A DNA stretch of 64,000 bases from Brienomyrus brachyistius (lineage: Eukaryota; Chordata; Actinopteri; Osteoglossiformes; Mormyridae). The stretch lies in NCBI RefSeq assembly GCF_023856365.1, contig NC_064548.1, positions 15,917,642 through 15,981,641 of the forward strand, written 5' to 3'. The notes beneath the pieces are model-generated. The model worked only from the letters and a program-made list of their open reading frames with translations. It had not been told where the DNA came from and did not search any database. Positions 1-10,822 of the stretch are shown one piece after another (the first letter of the stretch is position 1; every line of letters begins with the position of its first letter). The translations under genes and the position numbers were made by a program.

Positions 1-230
1 CATGTGTTGTGTGTGGAAACACGTGTCCCCCCCCCGACACCTCGGCCACACGGGGTGATTAAAGCTGCTGGGTGACTCGCATGTAAACAGTCGCGCCGCT
101 GCGATCTCATTGGCTGGCCGAGCGACTTTTTGTAAACACGCTCCGGGTCCGGAACCCGTCCTTCTTCTGAACGCACCGGCCCCGCCTGCTTGGGTGACGG
201 CTATTGCCGGTAGAGTCCTGCCTCTTTATT
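1..230. promoter_or_regulatory. CpG-rich unique block at left edge
   Basis: This stretch has frequent CpG dinucleotides and an inverted CCAAT motif ('ctcattggctgg', about 106-117), unlike the AT-rich sequence after 480. No open reading frame resembling a protein is present. It could be the edge of a CpG island or promoter lying outside the window. That is inference from composition only, and no TATA box or initiator was identified. Confidence 0.3.
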
Positions 231-459
231 GTAGCACCCCGTGCTCTGGGCCCTGAGGAGGGGGGTAGGGAGGCAGCTCTTTTTTTCCATGGGCTCCACC
301 GATCGATATAGAAAACCGCAGGAGGAGAGATTTATCTGCTTGGCTACTGGCGCTGTCACCGAGAGAAATCGTAAAAGGTCCATTTACACGTGGCTGAAGT
401 GAGAAAGCCATTGGTGTAACAGGGCTGATCTGCTGCTGTCCATTGACCGGTTTATACTA

Positions 460-475
460 CCCCCCCCCCCCCCCC
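460..475. repeat. poly-C tract (16 nt)
   Basis: An uninterrupted run of 16 C is followed by an ACC/CAC-rich tail. It is one of many long G/C homopolymers in the window. Confidence 0.9.
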
Positions 476-570
476 ACCACCACCACTCCATTGCCTGATG
501 GAATTTTTGTCCTATTATGTGTTATTAATGAATTTTATTATTTAATAAAGGCAGTAAAACAACAATAAAA

Positions 571-629
571 ACTTAGAACATTATCTTTTGAAAAGTAATT
601 TCAAAGTTTTGAAAGTTTTCATTTAAAGA

Positions 630-668
<39 letters not shown>

Positions 669-984
669 GGGGCGGTATGGTGGTGCAGTGGTTAGCACTG
701 TTGCCTCACACCTCTGGGTACTCCGGGTTTCTCCCACAGTCCAAAAGCACGCGTGAGTGAATGGTGTGTGAGTGTGCCCTGCAATGGGCTGGCCCCCCAT
801 CCTCGGTTGTTCCCTGCCTCGTGCCCATTGCTTCCGGGATAGGCTCCGGACCCCCCCGCGACCCAGTAGGATAAGTGGTTTGGAAAATGGATGGATGAAT
901 AATAATAATAATTATTATTATTATTTCTTTAAATGAAAACTTTCAAAAGTTTGAAATTACTTTTCAAAAGATAATGTTCTACTT
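571..984. mobile_element. Young foldback (MITE-like) element with nested SINE
   Basis: Positions 575-634 and 921-980 are inverted copies of each other and match at 59 of 60 bases, the only mismatch being near 606. The arms meet in an (AAT)n/(ATT)n palindrome centred near 911/912. The tetranucleotide ACTT lies immediately outside both arms (571-574 and 981-984), consistent with a 4-bp target-site duplication. The SINE at 668-893 sits in the left (AAT)n part. The near-identity of the arms suggests a recent insertion or ongoing homogenisation. The superfamily is not assigned. No coding capacity is present. Confidence 0.75.
668..893 (+). mobile_element. tRNA-derived SINE, internally deleted
   Basis: The element begins with the tRNA-like head 'gtggtgcagtggttagcac' (RNA polymerase III A-box-like) and ends with 'aaaatggatggatg'. 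Compared with the fuller copy at 30795-31163 it jumps from 'cacctctggg' straight to 'tactccgggttt'. That removes the B-box region and the part after it. The shared GGGTACTCC context at the junction suggests a microhomology deletion. Without a B box this copy is unlikely to be transcribed by Pol III. Confidence 0.85.
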
Positions 985-1006
985 TTTTTTTTTTTTTTTT
1001 TTTTTT
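983..1006. repeat. poly-T tract (24 nt)
   Basis: A run of 24 T lies directly outside the foldback element at 571-984. It could be the reversed poly-A tail of a retroelement, but no retroelement body is recognisable next to it. Confidence 0.85.
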
Positions 1007-2278
1007 ACATTTGCAGCTTCCATTCCTAACGTTTCTCCATATTTTAATTACAAATAGTACAGCTGGATTAATGATTACACTGCAGGAACTATCTTCATAA
1101 AAGCAATTACACTGGAATTTTAATTCTGTACAGTGTATAACTGCTACAGTCAATCGTCCATCTGGGGGGTTCATTTATATACGGTGCCTGTTTAATTGTG
1201 ATCCTGGTCATATATAAGCCTGGAAATGCCATCATTCTGTGTATTACATGATTATGTGCCGTAAGCTGTTTATAGGTTTACTTGTTGATTTCTCCTGCGT
1301 TTGGTCTTCCGGATGTGAAACGGCACACGATTTCATTTACGCATTGAGTGTCCTGGCATTCGGCCAGCGCAGGTATTTGCACGGCACTTGGGTCACGCAG
1401 CCCACTCTCGGCACCGAGGTGCGGCCCCGTGCCGGTCACTCTCTTTCACCGCCGCCGACGTCCACCCCGACATCGCGGCTCGCTTTTGATGAAACGCTGT
1501 TGAAAGCAGGGCAGCTATCGCAATCAGACGGCGGAGGATCGTCCGCAGATACTTTCTGGCATATCTTTCATCATCTGGCCCACAGCCACCGCTTCCCCCC
1601 CACAGCCTGCTCCGAATCCTCCCGGTAGCCTGTGGGAGGACGGGGCCGAAATTTCAAAATAAAAGCATATGTGCAGCACAGTGTGTCTCTACATAGCTGC
1701 TGTTTGCATATTTTTCTCTCCTCCTGTTTTTTTCTGTTCAGGCTCAGTATTGGCAGCATCGCAGGTCTTCCAGTGAGATCGGAGTTCGTCGCCACCACCT
1801 TCGCTGATTTCGGCACTGGAGTTCGCCAGTGAGAGAGGCGGCTGTCATGCACCGCAAAAGGTCATTAGCCTACTGCTGAAATCATACCAGAAGTGATATT
1901 GAAAGCCATTAGCCTGGCTTGGCAGAATTCCCGTTCGGATGCAAGGCCGTTTCTTCAATCAGTCAAGGCTATTAATAAACCACAGGCATGCCGGGATTGT
2001 CAGTTGTTTTCAGTTGGCTTAAGTCGGCCCTGGACGATCCCTGTAGAAATTTCTGGACCGGAATATTCCTTAAACTGCGCATTTTCAGGCTTAAAAATGG
2101 TTAACGTTGAAGCAAGTCGGACGGGGCTCTTCCAAAAAGCTCCACGTTGCCTCCTAGACAGAGATGAGAAGCTGCGTGTGCCACAGGAACAAAAGAAAAG
2201 AAAAGGAAAGGAAAGGAAAGCATGCTGTCCCATGTAGAGACTGACTTTGCTGTAAATGCGAGGGAGTGCTCAGCTCCT
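1007..2278. other. Unique sequence, no gene seen; CpG-rich 1300-1640
   Basis: No recognised protein, RNA or transposon was found here. Positions about 1300-1640 are richer in CpG than the flanks and contain an open frame of 129 codons on the + strand (1239-1628), which looks like chance in GC-rich DNA because it shows no domain or repeat. A short (AAAGG)n run lies at about 2195-2220. Confidence 0.4.
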
Positions 2279-2600
2279 GCATCCATCCATCCTATCCAGG
2301 ATCATGTGGGGGGGGGGGGATTTTGAAAACTATGGGCACAAAGTAGGGAATAACCCAGGGTGGAGCCCCAAGCCATCGCAGGACTTACACGCATGCGTGC
2401 ACATACGCCATTCCCACATGCAGACAATCTGACAACTCCATTTCACCTAAGCATGTTTTTGTGCAGTGGGGGGAATCCAGTGAACCAACTGACTTTGGTA
2501 TGAATGCAGCAGAACATGGAAGCTGCACGCGCACAGATCCAGAGCAGAGACTCATATGCGGGTCTCAAGAGGTATCAGACACCACTGCACCACTGCACCC
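2279..2600 (-). mobile_element. tRNA-derived SINE, reverse, diverged
   Basis: Read on the minus strand this is the same SINE type as 30795-31163. It opens on the plus strand with reversed (ATGG)n 'catccatccat'. The reversed middle signature ('cctaagcatgttttt', '…tgggggg') follows, then the reversed head 'ccactgcaccactgcacc'. It carries many substitutions and a G run near 2310-2320. Confidence 0.7.
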
Positions 2601-3091
2601 CTCCTCGATTCACGTAAGAATGTAGCTGTTTCCTCCTCTGAATTTGGTTAACAACTTTCAGCTGTTGTTAAGAATAAACTGTTAAAATAATGAAGATCTG
2701 GAGCCTGCGTCGCAAAGCTGGATTTCATGCTTAGCCGGATAACCTTAATGTATCATGGGATAAATGCAAGTGAATGAAATGTAAGGTCCATGCAAACCGG
2801 GGTACCTTAAATCTGACAAGTGATCCGACTAAACAGGAAATCCAGGCCCCAGGTCCAACATCTGATGGCTTATGTCCTGTTTGTTAGAGCTCTGTCATGG
2901 GTTCACACTGATGAAAGTATAATAAAACGAACGCCGGCCATCAGAGGCTGAACCCGATTACTTTGATTGTATTGCATTGTCTACGATCCCATGGTATCAG
3001 TCATCTGAGAAAGCAGAGAATGGTGTTTAAAGTCTTTTTCCTTTATAAGAAGGAACTGTTAATTGTAATATGCATAAAAATTCTACACATA
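2601..3091. other. Unique sequence, nothing recognised
   Basis: This is AT-moderate sequence with no coding frame of interest and no repeat I can identify. It ends at the SINE beginning near 3092. Confidence 0.4.
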
Positions 3092-4012
3092 GGTGTGGTG
3101 GTGCAGTGGTTAGCACTGTGGCGTGGCACCTCTGGGGCGTGTGTGCAGTTCGCATGGTGGTGCAGTGGTTAGCACTGTGGCGTGGCACCTCTGGGGCGTG
3201 TGTGCAGTTCGCATGGTGGTGCAGTGGTTAGCACTGTGGCGTGGCACCTCTGGGGCATGTGTGCAGTTTGCATGGTGGTGCAGTGGTTAGCACTGTGGCG
3301 TGGCACCTCTGGAGCGTGTGTGCAGTTTGCATGGTGGTGCAGTGGTTAGCACTGTGGCGTGGCACCTCTGGGGCGTGTGTGCAGTTTGCATGGTGGTGCA
3401 GTGGTTAGCACTGTGGCGTGGCACCTCTGGGGCGTGTGTGCAGTTTGCATGGTGGTGCAGTGGTTAGCACTGTGGCTTGGCACCTCTGGGGCGTGTGTGC
3501 AGTTTGCATGGTGGTGCAGTGGTTAGCACTGTGGCGTGGCACCTCTGGGGCATGTGTACAGTTTGCATGGTGGTGCAGTGGTTAGCACTGTGGCGTGGCA
3601 CCTCTGGGGCGTGTGTGCAGTTTGCATGGTGGTGCAGTGGTTAGCACTGTGGCGTGGCACCTCTGGGGCGTGTGTGCAGTTTGCATGGTGGTGCAGTGGT
3701 TAGCACCGTGGCGTGGCACCTCTGGGGCGTGTGTGCAGTTTGCATGGTGGTGCAGCGGTTAGCACTGTGGCGTGGCACCTCTGGGGCGTGTGTGCAGTTT
3801 GCATGGTCTCCCTCTGTCGCCATGGGGTTTCATCCAGGTACTCAGTTTTCTCCCTACAATCTAAAAACCTGGTGTTAATAACTGTTGTGCAAGTCTGCCC
3901 TGCGATAGGCTGGTGTCACATCCTGGGTTGTTCTTTGCCTTGCACCTGTGGCTTCTGGGATAGGATCTGGAAATCCTATAACAAGAGGTTTCAGAAAATG
4001 GATGGATGGAAT
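3092..4012 (+). mobile_element. SINE with its head expanded into a tandem array
   Basis: The copy starts with the usual SINE head at 3098. Twelve 59-bp units follow, and the normal SINE body resumes at about 3806 ('tctccctctgtcgccatg') and runs through 'cctgggttgttctttgcc' to the 'aaaatggatggatgg' tail near 4012. The body is diverged from the fuller copies, so the host SINE is fairly old. The expansion is described separately. Confidence 0.85.
3098..3806 (+). repeat. 59-bp minisatellite made from a SINE head, 12 units
   Basis: Each unit runs from 'gtggtgcagtggttagcac' through 'gtggcgtggcacctctgg' and 'cgtgtgtgcagttt' to 'gcatg'. The unit spans the SINE A box but lacks the B-box segment 'gggttcgagtc'. 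The first two units read 'ttcgcatg', later ones 'tttgcatg'. Scattered single-base variants (near 3256, 3312, 3475, 3550, 3707, 3753) mark individual units. The motif gcatgg occurs both at the SINE head in other copies and at the end of the unit, so short homology probably seeded the duplication. Confidence 0.9.
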
Positions 4013-4129
4013 TGCACATATATACATGTAAGCACCTGGCTGGCACACGTATGTTTCATGAAGCTTAAAATCCAACCATTTTACATTACATTTTACCAGG
4101 GCATGGTGTAGTGGGGCACCTCAGGAGAT

Positions 4130-4345
4130 ATGCGAGTCTGTCACACCGTGCACACATATGCATTCAGCGTAATTTAAAGACACGAATAAATCTGATGGTA
4201 TTTAGTTTGACTGAGGCAGAAAACCCACAGAATCATGGGAGAACATGCAGATTCCTGAGCCAGGAATCAAACCCACAGCCAAGGAGGCGTGAGGCTGGAA
4301 TAGTATCCCCTGAACCTGCAGTGAGATCTTGGTGCTGACATCTGC
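4130..4345 (-). mobile_element. SINE fragment, reverse, diverged
   Basis: The reverse complement resembles the central and 5' parts of the common SINE. On the plus strand the cues are 'gaggcagaaaacccacag', 'gagaacatgcagattcc', and a reversed B-box-like 'gaatcaaacccacag'. No (ATGG)n tail is left. Divergence is high, so the boundaries are approximate. Confidence 0.5.
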
Positions 4346-5668
4346 AGCCAGAAGTTCCGATAGTTTGGTTCAATAAACGCGGATATCCCCGCCATCACTG
4401 AGAACAGACTGGTGTGGTCGTTCTGATCAGGACATCGACACAGATGGGGGAGAGTCATTTTCAACACCCCCGTGCTGCTTAATTAAGACATCTGTCAACA
4501 TTTTGGAGGTGCTTGTGTTAATAAGAATTAAATGTATCACCTTCTACCTGGCTGAAAGATATAACTCTTTCGGGTTTTTTGTACACTAATTTAGTCCTTA
4601 GCCACTTCACGAATCACCCTACCGGTGGCACGTTGGATTGCCAACCCTCCCAGATCAGCCAGAAGACTCAATGGAACGAGGGCTCCTGGAATTTCAAAGC
4701 TACAATCCAGGAGATTTCTAGGATTTTAAATAATCTGAGCTGTCGAAGTTTACGTTGTAATGCATTAGCGCTTTCTTTAAATTCATTAGGCATTGCTATT
4801 TTTTAAATTGCATTAACAAATGCAGTATTTTGATACCTGCATTGGAAGACAGTGTGATCCTAGATCAGACTTATAATATTCAGACTTATAATATTCCTTC
4901 CGGGTCATAAGTATGAGCACTTCAGCCGTGACATTGCACAAAATTCCAGAATTGCAGGATGCGAAGGCTGAACGGGTCACTGGGGTAATTAATGGCCGGG
5001 ATGTCAAACTACAGCCTTGATGTTGGGGTGAACTCTACCTCCCAACGTCTATGCTGAAACCACAAGTCTGTATCTCCAGACCCTGCCAGCTGGTCTTGCT
5101 CCGATGCCCTCTCAGGCCCATCCCAACAGACTCAGGATGTCCTGTCTTCACCATAAAGATCTTCAACAGACCTCCGCTCTCTGCCCTCTCCTCAGAGATG
5201 CCAGCAGTCGGCTGGCCCCTGCTTCAAATGACTGGTCGACCCCGTCACCACTAAATTTGCTGCCCGCTCATCTCAGGGCTCCAAGGTTACAGAAACACCT
5301 TCTCAAATTCCTCCCCATCTCCCGTAAAACAGAATTTCATCTTTAGAAGGTTACGGCCGTATAGTTCAACGACTCGCACAGAGTGCAGTATGAATTTAAC
5401 CACCCGGTGAAAAATGTAATCTTAAATTGCCGTTTAATTGCAAGCTCTTAGTGCCCACGAATGCCATGTAATTCAATCCCTGTCTTTAGATTACTGCTCA
5501 ACAAAAGGTTTTATCTCTGGGTTTTGCTCAACTTTGACCAGGGGAAAAATAAATAGCACATTTCTAGTTTCTAGTGTAATTAGGCTGCACACCCTACTTG
5601 CAGATTCCATTGCCCCCCACGATTAGAGGTGGGTGGGGGGGGGGGGACAAAACCACACAGAGGGGGGT
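4346..5668. other. Unique sequence, no gene seen
   Basis: The open frames here are short and show no family resemblance. A short direct duplication 'cagacttataatattc' lies at about 4868-4896. A poly-G run is at about 5634-5646. No repeat or RNA gene was recognised. Confidence 0.4.
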
Positions 5669-5745
5669 TTATTGCATGCTCCTGATAGGCTCCACAGACG
5701 AGAAGCCCCCCCGTAGGATGGACAAGGAGCTGGATGATGTTGGCA
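5669..5745 (+). mobile_element. Probable SINE/LINE 3' tail remnant
   Basis: The order 'tgataggctcca', a C run, 'gtaggatggacaagg' and 'ctggatgatg' parallels the 3' end of the common SINE ('gataggctcc', 'gtaggataag', 'atggatgg'). The head is not recognisable. Confidence 0.4.
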
Positions 5746-6570
5746 GAATTAACCACGCCTCCTGTTAACATAATCAGATGATCAAACTTTCTTTTGGTGA
5801 GAGCATTCCTTCTGGGGGGTAGGGGGGGATCATTTTCAGATATTGCTCAGCAGGGACCAGATGAACACTTACCTCACCACCCGGCCATAAATTTTCCTGG
5901 GAAAAAGAAAACAAATGAATTTGAGGGAGAGAATTTCATTTTCTCTATGCCGCGCCTTTTGTTGCACGGTAGCACCGTCGCCAGCGGTGATGGGTTCTCG
6001 CCCTGGAGAGCCCGGCAGGAGGAACAGTAACACCAATCCACCCGGATTCGCTGACTCGGCAGCCCCCCACTTTGCGTTCCTCGCTCGGAGGGCGCGATGG
6101 TTCACTTCATAAGCTGCTCGGGGCATTTTCGCCAATTTCAAGATGTCTGAAGTGAAAAACAGAGCATGGATGTGTCTCTCTCTTTTTCTTCCTTTTTATC
6201 TTCATTTTTATTCTCTCTCCCCCTGCTAAATAAGAAGTCAGGACCTAGTCCATTGCCATGGGTGGTGGGGGGACCTGGGTGGGGCAGAGAGCGGCAAATA
6301 AAATCCTGTCATAGCTCACAAAGGAGAAAAATAGAAAACGAGTGACACGATCTGACCCCAACGTCTGTGCTGGTGTCGTGTCCATGGCTTGAGGCCTGGA
6401 CAGGTAAACAAGACAAGAGTCCCCTGGAGGCAGCTGCATGTACCAGATCCATTTGGGACGGAGCTTTTTCCACTGACCCTGATGACACGGCAACACAGAA
6501 CAACTAGGTTTTTGTGTCGAGCTCTGCGATTTCTTGTCATGGACTTAGCTGCTTCCTAAGCGGGGTCAAT
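5746..6570. other. Unique sequence; CpG-rich about 5945-6115
   Basis: Positions about 5945-6115 have raised CpG content. The rest is ordinary non-coding sequence. No gene, RNA or transposon was identified. Confidence 0.35.
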
Positions 6571-6736
6571 ACTAGATTTTTTTAAGATGGGGGCATTAGG
6601 GGGGCATAATTCATACAGAGGGATGAACCTGATCATTAGACAATGCTATGTTTTGAATCGGTGAGTGACAGGGAAGGGGGCCCTCTGGGGGCCAATCAGC
6701 TTTCAGCTGGAGTTGGTGGCCCTGTAGCCCCGCCCC
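6571..6736 (+). mobile_element. Interspersed repeat 'X', copy 1
   Basis: This copy contains 'gggcataattcatacag', 'atcattagacaatg', 'gaatcggtgagtgacag' and 'ccaatcagctttcagctg', and ends at 'gccccgcccc'. The same order of blocks occurs at 24440-24605 and 34722-34887, and reversed at 22304-22445 and 18256-18343. No terminal inverted repeat or coding frame was found, so the class is unknown. Confidence 0.7.
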
Positions 6737-7289
6737 AATATGCGCCATCCTGCTTAACAGCTCTGCCTACTTCCCACATGGCCCCCATCCCAGAGTAAGA
6801 TGGCTTTATTGTGTTTCCCAAGCAGGTGAATCCCCCCCCCCCCTCCAGACAGCAGAGCACAATGGCTCTTAGGGTGAGTTCCTGCAGACGTGTCAAGATA
6901 AACTACTATTTCGTCCGTGAGCTACTGCAGGAGGCTTTCTTGAGTGACAGCCGCTGGGGGGGTGGAGCTCATTGTGGGGGGGGGGGAGGGTTGGGCGGTA
7001 AAGACTGTGGGGGGGGCCCATTCAGCGCCTCCAGCAGACGGCGATGGGCTTATGGGGCAGCTGCACGCACACATGAAGGGGTATCAGCTGATAGATAAAT
7101 GCCGACTAACTGTATGTCAGCCATCGGGGTGAATGGTGGGAGTGAAGGAGCAAAAACCACACGAGAAGCTAACAGGCGCTGAGTCACTTATACTATTGTT
7201 TAGGGTCACTGTTCAATACAGTGACTAGCTCTACATACACATATATGTAACAGGGCCGGTGTCCAGAAGAGGGCACGTTACAGTATTAA
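6737..7289. other. Unique sequence with G/C runs
   Basis: Long C and G runs lie at about 6831-6843 and 6975-6988. No gene or known repeat was recognised. Confidence 0.35.
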
Positions 7290-7640
7290 TGCGGGGGGGG
7301 GTTATGCACTGTCAGGCACCCATGGAAATCCAAGGTCTGGGATGTGAGTGTGCCCCCAATTCCTGGGGCAGGCTCAAAGCTAAGCACAACCCTGTACTGG
7401 GAAAAATGGGCTGGATGGATGGATGGATGGATGGATGGATACACAATATAGTTGGATGGTGTGGATGGATGCATGGATGTTGCAAGGAAGGATAGATATA
7501 GGTAAACTTGTTGGATGGATAGGTGAATTGGTAATGGATACACAATATAGGTGAATGGAGTGTATGGATGGATGGATGGATGATGGATGGATGCTGGATG
7601 GATGGATGGATGGATATGTATACAGCATAGCTGATTTTTT
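7290..7640 (+). mobile_element. Decayed SINE 3' part with expanded ATGG/GGAT tail
   Basis: The segment 'gtgagtgtgcccccaat', 'cctggggcaggctc' and 'gggctggatggatgg' follows the order of the common SINE 3' half. The tail has grown into interrupted GGAT repeats at 7413-7440 and 7556-7616. Short duplications of 'tacacaatat' lie between these blocks, at about 7440 and 7539. Proline/histidine/isoleucine-rich open frames on the minus strand here are repeat artefacts. Confidence 0.6.
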
Positions 7641-9879
7641 TTAGGATCTAACGTGTCAATATTAGCCAGCATGATACGGGTGGGGCACTCAAAGGTTAGT
7701 TATTTATCCTATCGACAAGTCTTCATGACCTCAAGGTATCTTACCCAAGAGATTCAAACACATGACCATCCAGTCAATTATTAAAAGGTCCAACGACTAT
7801 ACAAGAGGGATGTTGGAGGTAGGATAATCCGTCACACCGAAATCACCGTCAGACATGCGCATCGCCCCCGGCCGAGACCTCGTAACGTCGTAAAAAAAAC
7901 ACTGTCGTTTCTCTTTCCTGAAACTTACGACGCACTTTAGCAATGCAGTATAAGCGTCGATGGCGAGATGAAAAAACTGGGGCAGCAGGTGCAGTGTCGG
8001 CCTGGCGTGGGGGCCCCAGGGGGCCATAAAAAGCGGGGCCCCCAGCAGCCCCCTCTGGGCCCCACGGAGAGCCCAGCCTGTGATGCTCACGCCACGGCTG
8101 GCCGACGCGCACATCAATCAAGATAATTCACCGCACGCCTTGAACTTTGACTCTGCCGGCAACTCACCGGGATGTGAGCGGCAGCTGGGGAGGCGGGGAG
8201 GCAAACATGTGCATGTGGGGGGGGGGGGGGGGTGTGCATGGTGGAGGACAGACAGAGGGGTTGGGGGATAGAAAAAAAAAAAACTAACAGACCAGAAAAT
8301 GTGTGTGTGTGTGTGGCAGAGGAGAGGGCAGAGGGGTTGGTTGGGGGATGGGGGGGTTTTGGGGGGGGCACATAGGATGATTAGTCACTATCCTGATTAA
8401 GGCCTCCCAGCATCTAAATGCAGCCACTTCATATGTCATTAATCTTCTGGTGAGATCCTTTTCATTACACCAAAAAGCGATTGCAAGATACAGCTCAATG
8501 GAAATGAATAACCTTTTCCCCTCTTCTCTTCCTCCTTTCCTATTCCTGTCATCACCCTCTCCCCCCCCCCCCCCCCACCACCCTCACCCCCTCACACACA
8601 TACACATCTTCACCGGTTGTTCTGTATATTAGAAGATTTATTCCCTTCATTCCCATCCCGCTACTATTTGCTTCTCTGAATCCCTGCCGGTATTTCAATT
8701 TCCCCAAATCTCTTCTCCTGTGCCCCCCCCATCCCCCTCCCCCCCCCCCCCCCCCGGCTGCACGTACGCACCGGAATTACCTCTGCTTTGTCCCTCCCCT
8801 AAAACACTTTTAAAATTCTCCCGGTGTCCCGGCTTTCCCAACGTAGCTGAATGTGAGCAGGCGTTCCAACAGGAATCCGCAATTCGGCGGGTCGTCTCCC
8901 TTCAGTTCCATCGTGAAGCGGAACCCTCCAGGTCAAAACCAGACTTAGAGAGAACCACCACCTCTGTTGAACCCTGATTGGAACTGTCCCATTTTCAGAA
9001 AGAAAACTGCAGTGCTGGGAATCTGGTTCTCTGAGTGGAACTTCACACAGCAGACGGCTGAAGCTTTAAAAGAAATGAAAGAGAATAAACAAGACACTGC
9101 GTGGAAATGCTGAGGTTAGATGGGGCTGATTTAGGATCGTGCTGTTTAAGGGAAGCTCATTTAATCAGAGTTAATCAGAGTACAGAGAATGCTATCACCT
9201 CCAGTACCTACACACTATCCTGTTACTTCGCTCTAAGCGCTGCAGTTTGCTCGCTGTCCCTCGCCGTATTCTCCCTAATATGCACAGTCATCATTGCCTC
9301 CTGAGAGAATTCACCCCTGCCACTAAATTAAACTTTGTAAGCTTCCGTTACAACGCACGCATTTTCCACGATGTTTGTGCTTGGTTTCCTTTTGCTCTGC
9401 AATTTTCCAACGCATTCCTGTGCATTCCCCGATATGGCCATTGGACATTGCGGACTGTCAGATGGCTGGCATGCGGTGACCTGAAAGTCCATGGCCTTCA
9501 AGGGCGAGAGCGGCTCGCCATCCAAACAGGGACTGGACACATGGAGCCTTGGCTCCTGATTGATCAAGTCGTGCCCAGTGGCGGAGTGGCTCTCCTCTTT
9601 CAGGTCTCTGGTACACCTGGGAGATGGAAGAGGTGAGGCAACGGCCAGTCGGAGGCCTCCAGCCTCCAGATGAAAACTTCTCAGTGTGAAACTCCTTTAA
9701 GGCCAGAAGCTCCAGCCCGTCTCAAACGAGCAGATGGATGAATATCATTTTTCCTTTCGACATAGGGGAATCTCTTGATGAAGTCCGGACAATAACGCTT
9801 CTTCTCTGCTCCAAAGGCCAGCCTCAGAGGCATTTATGCTGAGGAGTGGCTCGAGTGAGGGACCTTTGTTCCCATGCTG
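7641..9879. other. Unique sequence with long G/C homopolymers, no gene seen
   Basis: Positions about 7840-8170 are CpG-rich. Homopolymers include G at about 8217-8232, C at 8561-8576 and C at 8739-8755. No open frame resembles a known protein and no transposon was identified. Confidence 0.4.
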
Positions 9880-10310
9880 AAGAGGTAGTTAAAGGCGGCC
9901 GCTGAGATCAATACTCCATTTCTCTGCCCGCGTCGGGGGAACCGTGGGTCCGTAAGCTAGCCAGGACTTTCATGATTCATGCCACAGAGGGGGGAACGAG
10001 CGGAGGGAGAAAAGAACAGCCAGGGGGTGCATCCCAGGGTGCCCAGCTTTGAGAAGCCTTAAAAAGGTAAATAATCAATCAGGGAGGGCAGCCATTTTTC
10101 CCTTTAGGAGTTAATAAATTCCACCCTTCCAGAAAGAAAACTTCTGAGGGCTAATTAGCTCAGGCGGATACCGGTGGCAGACTTCGAGCAACAGATCTCG
10201 CATTTGAGTGTCGAGGAAATATCTACAGCCGCTTCTAAACATTAGCCTTTTAATCTTTGTGTCCCTTCACAAGACATCTCTGTGATCAATTTATCATGTT
10301 TTAAAAATGG
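9880..10310. promoter_or_regulatory. Candidate conserved non-coding block
   Basis: This is a repeat-free block of mixed composition with homeodomain-type motifs: 'ctaattagct' near 10150, 'aataatcaatcagg' near 10070 and 'gttaataaatt' near 10110. Its texture resembles vertebrate conserved non-coding elements. I have no alignment, so this is a guess from composition and motifs. Confidence 0.25.
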
Positions 10311-10566
10311 GGCTCAACGGTGTATATAATAAGCTAACTGGACTCCTGGTTCAAGTGGGAGACTCATATCGTTTCCCGGCATGTGCAGAGTTTTTATTTA
10401 CTGTGTCTGGTGAAGCTGCGACTTAGCTGGCAGACATGCGGACCCGTCGGTGGGAGAGAGTCTGTGCCAGACGACATGCCCACTGAAGTCTGAGTACCAG
10501 GGTAAGCCAGCATGTAACGCAGTACACGAAATGCAAACCAAGACAGAGCTGGCACCCAGCTGCGGA

Positions 10567-10822
10567 TGTGTGTGTGTGTGTGTGTGTGCGTGTGGATTAG
10601 GCTTATATTATTTTGTGAAAAAAACCTGCAATTTAATCTTTGTGGGGACCATTTTTCAGGTCCCCACAAAAATCTGTGAATGCAATCAAAAAACTAAAAA
10701 TGCCAAAAGTCTCACATTTTCTATGGTTACTTATGGTTAAGGTTAGGGCTGGGATTCCCCCATAGAAATGAATGGAGAGTCCCCATAAAGATATAATTAC
10801 AAACCTGTGTGTGTGTGCGTGG
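10567..10822 (+). repeat. GT-flanked 'gtggggac' repeat, copy 1
   Basis: A (GT)n run is followed by 'tctttgtggggacc', its inverted partner 'ggtccccacaa', a middle segment ('ccaaaagtctcacattt', 'ggttaaggttagggc') and an ending 'gtccccataaagatat' with another GT run. The same blocks occur near 16370-16900, 20437-20640 and 56733-56935. The paired gtggggac/gtccccac motifs suggest a non-autonomous DNA element. Confidence 0.65.

Noticed and set aside
3098..3806. CRISPR-like direct repeats
   Set aside because: Units are contiguous with no unique spacers and derive from a SINE. The genome is eukaryotic.
5051..5346. LINE reverse-transcriptase remnant
   Set aside because: The leucine/proline-rich frames loosely recall ORF2 tails, but no conserved motif such as HWLPV is present.
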